From: an uncultured Oscillospiraceae bacterium
GTDB taxonomy: Bacteria > Bacillota > Clostridia > Oscillospirales > Oscillospiraceae
Assembly (NCBI GenBank): GCA_910588105.1
Contig: CAJUQD010000062.1
Span: 1 to 14,177 of the forward strand
DNA: 14,177 nucleotides
Reading direction: 5' to 3'
The translations under genes and the position numbers were made by a program. The notes below the pieces were generated by a model that saw nothing but the letters and a program-made list of their open reading frames with translations, did no database searches and was not told the origin of the DNA. Positions 10,785-14,177 of this stretch are shown here, piece by piece. The stretch's first letter is position 1. Each line of letters opens with the position of its first letter.

Positions 10785-11175
10785 TGTTGCCATCCTCCTT
10801 CCAGATCCCGCCGACAGCGAAGTTAATCCACATTCTGTCACCGTTTGTGGTCATCGTGACCATATCCGCCAGCGTAGCAGCCAGAGCCAGAGCCGTCCGT
10901 GCATCCGAGTGGAGAGTGCAAGCCTTATCCAGCTTGACAGTGACGCTGACAAAATCATCCTCTGTATCCGGCGATTGCAGATACTTCACATCCAGTACGC
11001 CGGACATATCCCCTTTAGCAGCAATGAATCCATTGAGGATTGTCCTGTATCTCTCCCATGCGTCGGCGTTGACCCCAATGCCGGGATCGTTGACTAGGCT
11101 GACCGGGCACATGGTTTCCGCCTTTTCCATCAGCTTGTCAGCATCTGCTTTGAGCTGTGCAATCCTGTTTTCCAT
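10774..11175 (-). CDS. Hypothetical protein, first gene of a two-gene cassette
   Basis: 133-aa protein that I do not recognise. The N-terminal helix (ENRIAQLKADADKLMEKAE) could be coiled coil. The middle contains WERYRTILNGFIAAKGDMSGVLDVKYLQ, and the C-terminal half looks mixed alpha/beta (DFVSVTVKLDKACTLHS, ALALAATLADMVTM, MWINFAVGG). There are no catalytic or metal motifs. AGGAGG lies 7 bases before the ATG at 11175; the frame extends to 11217 without a better start. It overlaps the next gene by 11 bp. The cassette lies outside the 9.1-kb element, between the repeat-rich att-like region and the RHH-Uma2 pair. Confidence 0.75.
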   Translation of the reverse strand: MENRIAQLKADADKLMEKAETMCPVSLVNDPGIGVNADAWERYRTILNGFIAAKGDMSGVLDVKYLQSPDTEDDFVSVTVKLDKACTLHSDARTALALAATLADMVTMTTNGDRMWINFAVGGIWKEDGNNAH

Positions 11176-11217
11176 TTTGAAACCTCCTAATGTGTTGTGT
11201 GTTGTGGTGTCTATCAC

Positions 11218-11430
11218 CTACACTATAAAAAAGACCGGGAGCAGGCTTTGCTAATATCAAAACATAGTTTTATCCAGAAATTTTTAAGCCGCCTGTAAGC
11301 CCCGTAGGAGGCTGTCAGAGCATTCTTAATCATCGGTAATGTTCCTACTACCAGAGCCGCAGGAGTCCACCAGTGGCCTCAGAGCGGCCCACAGGGAGCA
11401 TTGCAGAGGCACATAACATATAAAGAGACG
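11218..11430. other. Gene-free stretch with stem-loops before a terminator
   Basis: No ORF is supported. An imperfect hairpin pairs AGCCGCCT with AGGAGGCT near 11286-11315, and GGCC...GGCC and CCA...TGG inversions lie near 11370-11390. A plus-strand terminator follows at 11431-11459. This could be the tail of a small plus-strand RNA, but I see no convincing promoter. Confidence 0.35.
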
Positions 11431-11459
11431 AGCGGGAGCAGAACGCCCCCGCTTTTTTT
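11431..11459 (+). terminator. Plus-strand terminator at the 3' end of the Uma2 gene
   Basis: AGCGGG pairs with CCCGCT, followed by seven T. It ends on the first base of the Uma2 stop codon. Its strand is opposite to both neighbouring genes, so what it terminates is unclear. Confidence 0.65.
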
Positions 11460-12031
11460 CATGTCTCTGGGAATACGGTGCTCAAGTCAATGGTGCAATC
11501 GTCCAGGACACCAACCCGGACAGAGGAATCAGCACCATAGGCAGCGGCGCGGTAATATCCATCTTTCAAAGTATAGACTGATACCACATGGGCGGCAGGA
11601 TCAACGAGCCAGTATTCACGAACCCCGGCCCGCTGGTATAGGTTGAACTTTAACAGCTTGTCGTATCGAGCCGTAGAAGGTGAAGTAACTTCGACCACCA
11701 TATCGGGAGCACCCTTGCAACCGTGGCCGTCTGTTTTACTGGAATCACAGATCACAGACAGATCAGGCTGGACTACTATGGACACATCTTCCGGTGAATC
11801 ATCATTTTCTTCAAATAGGCGAACGTCAAAAGGCGCAGGATAGACTTTACAGCGCTTCCCTATAAGGTAGTTTGCAAGCTGACGGAGAAGTTCAGCACAA
11901 ATCAGCTGATGCGCATTTGACGGTGAAGCCAACGCCACCGGCTGACCGTCATATAGCTCATAGCGGGTGTTATCGTCCCAAGCCAGTAGATCAGCGTAGG
12001 TATAGCGTTGTTCTTGCGGTAGTGGAGCCAT
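11459..12031 (-). CDS. Uma2-family (DUF820) PD-(D/E)xK nuclease-like protein
   Basis: 190-aa protein of the Uma2/DUF820 family, abundant in cyanobacteria and in scattered mobile DNA and thought to be restriction-fold nucleases. Family segments appear in order: RYELYDGQPVALASPS (Glu25), VQPDLSVICD (Asp90), then APDMVVEVTSPSTARYDKLLKF (Glu114, Lys125) and YQRAGVREYWLVDP. The catalytic residues of the fold are present, so it is probably active. AGGAGG lies 8 bases before the ATG. An RHH regulator gene ends 14 bp upstream and is co-transcribed. Its substrate is unknown; toxin-like, defence or mobility roles are all possible. Confidence 0.88.
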   Translation of the reverse strand: MAPLPQEQRYTYADLLAWDDNTRYELYDGQPVALASPSNAHQLICAELLRQLANYLIGKRCKVYPAPFDVRLFEENDDSPEDVSIVVQPDLSVICDSSKTDGHGCKGAPDMVVEVTSPSTARYDKLLKFNLYQRAGVREYWLVDPAAHVVSVYTLKDGYYRAAAYGADSSVRVGVLDDCTIDLSTVFPET

Positions 12032-12045
12032 TCGTCAGACCTCCT

Positions 12046-12252
12046 TTATTCTTCATCGGCGGCTGGAGCGGCCTTGTCGCGCTCAATAGTCTCAGATATA
12101 GCCCTGCCTATAAAGCTGTTGACGCTTTCGCCTTGGGCTTGTGCGTGGGCTTGTATGGTGTCCTTTTGCCCCTTTGGTATGCGTACGAGGATTTTATCGT
12201 ATGCCTTGTCCTGATACTTTTTAATGCTTTCATAACTGTTTTTTCCTCCCAT
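12046..12252 (-). CDS. Ribbon-helix-helix regulator paired with Uma2
   Basis: 68-aa Arc/MetJ-type protein: beta strand KILVRIPKGQK, helix A DTIQAHAQAQGES, helix B VNSFIGRAISETIERD. It is clearly related to the RHH protein at 1647-1859 (shared KGxKxxIQAHAxAxxESVNxFIxRAISETxERD pattern). I start at 12252 because GGAGG lies 8 bases upstream. It precedes the Uma2 gene by 14 bp. A palindrome CACTA-N6-TAGTG fills the spacer of its promoter, suggesting autorepression. It differs from the hicAB-linked copy mainly at the N-terminus and the acidic tail. Confidence 0.82.
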   Translation of the reverse strand: MGGKNSYESIKKYQDKAYDKILVRIPKGQKDTIQAHAQAQGESVNSFIGRAISETIERDKAAPAADEE

Positions 12253-12273
12253 AGCTTTCACCTCCACAATGTA

Positions 12274-12302
12274 ATTATACACTAATAGTATAGTGATAGT
12301 AA
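12274..12302 (-). promoter_or_regulatory. Promoter of the RHH-Uma2 operon with operator-like palindrome
   Basis: On the minus strand TTACTA (12297-12302), a 17-bp spacer, then TATAAT (12274-12279). The spacer is almost exactly filled by CACTATACTATTAGTG (12280-12295), with CACTA/TAGTG arms. Confidence 0.65.
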
Positions 12303-12351
12303 TATGTAAAGTAGCCAAAAATATAGTGCTATCTTTATGCAAAATCCCATC

Positions 12352-12379
12352 TTGCATAATGACATCAATATGCTATAAT
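12352..12379 (+). promoter_or_regulatory. Promoter for the sigma-like gene at 12433
   Basis: TTGCAT (12352-12357), a 16-bp spacer, then TATAAT (12374-12379), about 54 bp before the ATG and divergent from the RHH-Uma2 promoter. Confidence 0.6.
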
Positions 12380-12432
12380 AATAATCAGAAAGAACGAGAT
12401 ACACCAAACCAAAACTTAAAGGAAAATGAACC

Positions 12433-13026
12433 ATGAACGAGTACAAAGGCAAAGCCCTGGAGATCATCAACGAGTGGGAGGCCAAGGACAGCACAGAGCG
12501 GTACAACTTCTGCCGGAACTGCGTGCTTAAAGCACTCAGAGAGGGGCGGCGGCTGGCCCACGGTGACGAGCTGGATGACGCAATAAACAGCACCTATGAA
12601 GCGGTAGCCTGGAAAATGCTGGACGTTGACAAGCTGGCGGAGAACATCAAGCGGCGGGCCAGCAAGGGTTTTAGCGACAGTCTGGCGGGCATCGTCAGCA
12701 GGGCGGCAAAAGCCAAGCTCCAGCGGGAGATCGACCGGGAGAAGCGGGACAGCGTGGTAATCAGCGACACGGCCACTAACGGGAGCGGCGAGGAATACAG
12801 CCTCTTTGATACGGTCGCAGGAGCCGCCGACACCGAGCGCAGCGCCATCATTCGGGCCACGCTGAAGGACTTCTACAATGGTCTGGACGCCAAGAACAAG
12901 ATTATTTTTGACGGCATGGTGAAGCGCCTGACCGAGCGAGAGATCGCCCCCACCGTGGGAATCAGCAGCGTAGCCACCCACAATCGGATGGTCAAAATCC
13001 GCTCCAAGCTGGCGGCGCTCCTCTAA
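12433..13026 (+). CDS. Sigma-70-like DNA-binding regulator
   Basis: 197-aa protein. The N-terminal part is helical (KALEIINEWEAKDSTERYNF, DELDDAINSTYEAVAWKM) and weakly like sigma region 2. A basic segment follows (AKLQREIDREKRDS), then an acidic linker (SGEEYSLFDTVAGAADTE). The C-terminal end is a good region 4-type HTH: LDAKNKIIFDGMVKRLTEREIAP followed by TVGISSVATHNRMVKIRSKLAAL. It resembles sigma-like regulators in clostridial elements more than housekeeping sigma. AAGGAAAA precedes the ATG at a longer spacing than usual. It is divergent from the RHH-Uma2 operon. Whether it replaces sigma or only binds DNA is unknown. Confidence 0.75.
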   Translation: MNEYKGKALEIINEWEAKDSTERYNFCRNCVLKALREGRRLAHGDELDDAINSTYEAVAWKMLDVDKLAENIKRRASKGFSDSLAGIVSRAAKAKLQREIDREKRDSVVISDTATNGSGEEYSLFDTVAGAADTERSAIIRATLKDFYNGLDAKNKIIFDGMVKRLTEREIAPTVGISSVATHNRMVKIRSKLAALL

Positions 13027-13054
13027 GCCAGACAACCCAACAGAACAGCAGATA

Positions 13055-13088
13055 GCAAACCCCCGGACAAAATGCCGAGGGGCTTTGC
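13055..13088 (+). terminator. Terminator after the sigma-like gene
   Basis: GCAAACCCCCGG pairs with CCGAGGGGCTTTGC (one mismatch and one bulge) and is followed by only a short TTTG. It lies 29 bp after the stop. Confidence 0.6.
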
Positions 13089-13462
13089 TTTGCCTGTAAA
13101 GGGAAGAAGCGGACAGCCCAGGCCAGGGAGATCACCCCCATGATAGGGGGGGTACTTCACATTTCCAGGCAAAACGCTTATCCCAGATAAGCACCCAGTA
13201 CCCTCCCACACACACCTCCAGCAATTTCCAAAACCATCTCCGAGCCGAACATCAGTTTATCGGAATACATAACATTCCATCGAAAGATGTTCAAAAGTTC
13301 ATAGTTGCAAAATGGTTTTATCGCTTTTGAGGTGATAAAATTTGATTTTGACACCCCTCAAAGCATTGAAAACACTGGGTTTTTGAAAATCTCCCCTTAG
13401 AAGGGAAAGGGTATTCATTCGCTTCGCTCATTTGGCCGAAAAAGTTATCAAAAATCAACTTT
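13089..13462. other. Gene-poor stretch with nested inverted repeats
   Basis: No supported gene. It holds CTGTAAAGGGAA (13094-13105), which repeats the start of the 30-bp arm repeat. It also has a nested structure with GGTACT/AGTACC outer arms and GCTTATC/GATAAGC inner arms (about 13149-13204), TTTTATC/GATAAAA (near 13316-13340), and one copy of the 19-bp inverted repeat. Such stretches can be origins of transfer or replication, but I recognise no nic site. Confidence 0.4.
13364..13382 (-). repeat. Right copy of the 19-bp inverted repeat
   Basis: CATTGAAAACACTGGGTTT, the exact reverse complement of 10111-10129. The two copies bracket the two-gene cassette, RHH-Uma2 and the sigma-like gene. 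Confidence 0.7.
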
Positions 13463-13606
13463 TCAGTTTTGAGATTTTTGCGTTCTGCTGCCTCGCTGTC
13501 GCTCGGCAGTTGCTTTAGAGCTGGTGGCAGCAGAACACCGGGCTTCAGCCAAGTCGCTGAACGAGCGGGCGGTCTGTTTGAGCATGGCTGTACCCCGCTT
13601 ACTCAT
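13463..13606 (-). CDS. Small basic hypothetical ORF (47 aa), doubtful
   Basis: Starts MSKRGTAMLKQTARSFSDLA and ends in a Ser/Thr/Arg-rich basic tail. The ATG overlaps the stop of the upstream 66-aa gene, which suggests coupling. The composition is low-complexity and there is no recognisable fold, so it may not be a real protein. Confidence 0.3.
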   Translation of the reverse strand: MSKRGTAMLKQTARSFSDLAEARCSAATSSKATAERQRGSRTQKSQN

Positions 13607-13799
13607 CAACTTTGTCGCAGTATTTGCTGAAAACCTCATACAGGCCACGCTCAATCCGCTGTTTGGCACATAAACGTGCTTCCTCATTGATAAATATGGG
13701 GTGGAAGTCACGCTCGATGATTTCCTTATCTCCGAGCTTGCCTTTCCGCTCGGTCATTGTGTATCCGATAATATCGTCCATTGGGTAATTTCTACTCAA
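13599..13799 (-). CDS. Small hypothetical protein (66 aa)
   Basis: Unrecognised soluble protein: MDDIIGYTMTERKGKLGDKE, then IERDFHPIFINEEARLCAKQ, then a helix RIERGLYEVFSKYCDK. The composition and codon pattern look like a real protein. It begins at a TTG 9 bases after AAGGGGG; the ATG six codons later is an alternative without a clear ribosome site. It overlaps the start of the 47-aa ORF. It may belong to a conjugative-type element given its compact, isolated setting, but nothing in the sequence proves that. Upstream (13800-13973) I see no gene. Confidence 0.55.
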   Translation of the reverse strand: MSRNYPMDDIIGYTMTERKGKLGDKEIIERDFHPIFINEEARLCAKQRIERGLYEVFSKYCDKVDE

Positions 13800-13973
13800 C
13801 TCAATTATCCCCCTTGTGAATGGCTATTTGATGATAGCGCCTAAAACGGTTCTTCATGTCGAGGATATGATTATATCTGATTTCTGGCAAAAGTCAACAA
13901 AAAACGACCGAGCGAGAGAAGTTGCCCTCTCCCGCCCTTATGCCAGTTCCACCGTCAACCGTGGCTGTTCCCG

Positions 13974-14147
13974 TTAAGGACGCATTAGCATACGGCTGAT
14001 CTGGTTCACATTTTCTCTGGTGATTTTCCGCACCTCATCCGCTATGATCCTCCCATCCCCAGCCGGGACGCTGACATGGATATCCCCTTCGTTGATATTG
14101 ATTGTACGGCTGTTGTCGGTAGTGTCAACGCCAATTTGAAATTGTAA
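13974..14147 (-). CDS. C-terminal fragment of a probable phage tail protein (tape-measure-like)
   Basis: An open minus-strand frame enters from the right and ends at TAA (13974-13976). The readable part includes FQIGVDTTDNSRTININEGD, then HVSVPAGDGRIIADEVRKIT and RENVNQISRMLMRP. A beta-strand-rich stretch followed by a basic amphipathic helix at the extreme C-terminus resembles ends of long phage tail tape-measure proteins, but that assignment is tentative. The gene seems to be cut at 14147 by the start of another mobile element. If so, this is a pseudogene remnant of a prophage. Confidence 0.45.
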   Translation of the reverse strand, partial: LQFQIGVDTTDNSRTININEGDIHVSVPAGDGRIIADEVRKITRENVNQISRMLMRP

Positions 14148-14177
14148 GAGCCTGTTTAAAATCTTTTGACAAAAATG
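14148..14177. mobile_element. Start of a second IS or MITE, running off the window
   Basis: Preceded by TAA (14145-14147, possible target duplication), the sequence begins GAGCCTGTTTAAAATC, an end type common in IS5-like elements. It resembles the MITE end at 362 (GGGCTTGTTTGAAAATTG). Only 30 bp are visible. Confidence 0.45.

Noticed and set aside
11643..12285. Plus-strand frames opposite Uma2 and RHH
   Set aside because: Uma2 and RHH on the minus strand have family motifs and ribosome sites; the opposite frames do not.
13023..13211. 62-aa minus-strand frame
   Set aside because: Composition is Gly/Pro/Leu-rich, there is no ribosome site, and it overlaps the terminator and inverted repeats.
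13089..13462. Origin of transfer
   Set aside because: Inverted repeats are present, but no relaxase gene or recognisable nic site is visible in the window.

Overview
The window looks like an accessory region of a gut-type Clostridia chromosome, probably Oscillospiraceae-like. Coding sequence is moderately GC-rich, AGGAGG-type ribosome binding sites are strong, TTG and GTG starts occur, and the families present (HUH Rep, Rha, Lar, XRE, Hol_Tox, clostridial phage-type sigma factors) are typical of Firmicute mobile DNA. The taxon is an inference. I saw no rRNA, intact tRNA or CRISPR.

Left flank (1-967): an IS5-type transposase on the minus strand, interrupted by a 161-bp MITE-like element with a TA duplication. 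It is followed by a stem-loop lying just beyond what reads as the 3' end of a tRNA on the minus strand.

Central element (968-10075): a 28-bp exact direct repeat, resembling a tRNA 3' end, bounds a 9,080-bp integrative element. Its layout recalls phage satellites (PICI-like islands) or integrated rolling-circle plasmids. A tyrosine integrase and a CI-like repressor are on the plus strand. Divergent from the repressor, a minus-strand early operon runs cro-like, Rha-like, double-HTH, a 34-aa ORF, excisionase-like, Lar-like, a 55-aa zinc-ribbon gene, HUH Rep and a sigma-like factor. No capsid, tail, terminase or relaxase gene is visible. Regulatory DNA is rich: GCAC-N5-GTGC operators sit on the cI/cro promoters, and three ATCGTGCGCA(C/A)GAT palindromes sit between a three-gene RHH-hicA-hicB operon and a plus-strand pair of unknown genes. 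A previously easy-to-miss type I toxin-antitoxin locus (27-aa holin-like toxin with convergent antisense RNA) lies between the repressor and the integrase.

Right region (10076-13973): no tRNA body follows the right repeat, so a second element may be stacked here. It carries att-like short repeats, a two-gene cassette of unknown function, an RHH-Uma2 nuclease pair, a divergent sigma-like regulator and a gene-poor stretch. A 19-bp exact inverted repeat (10111-10129 and 13364-13382) brackets this cargo. Two small minus-strand ORFs follow.

Right edge (13974-14177): the C-terminal end of a probable phage tail protein, apparently broken by the start of another IS or MITE whose end begins GAGCCTGTTT.

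Working model: CI holds the early operon off; derepression gives excision (Int and Xis) and rolling-circle copying (HUH Rep, with a candidate nick site at the end of its own gene). The two toxin-antitoxin loci would stabilise the element, and Lar could blunt host restriction. The CI C-terminal domain lacks the serine expected for self-cleavage, which would fit induction by a partner protein rather than by SOS.
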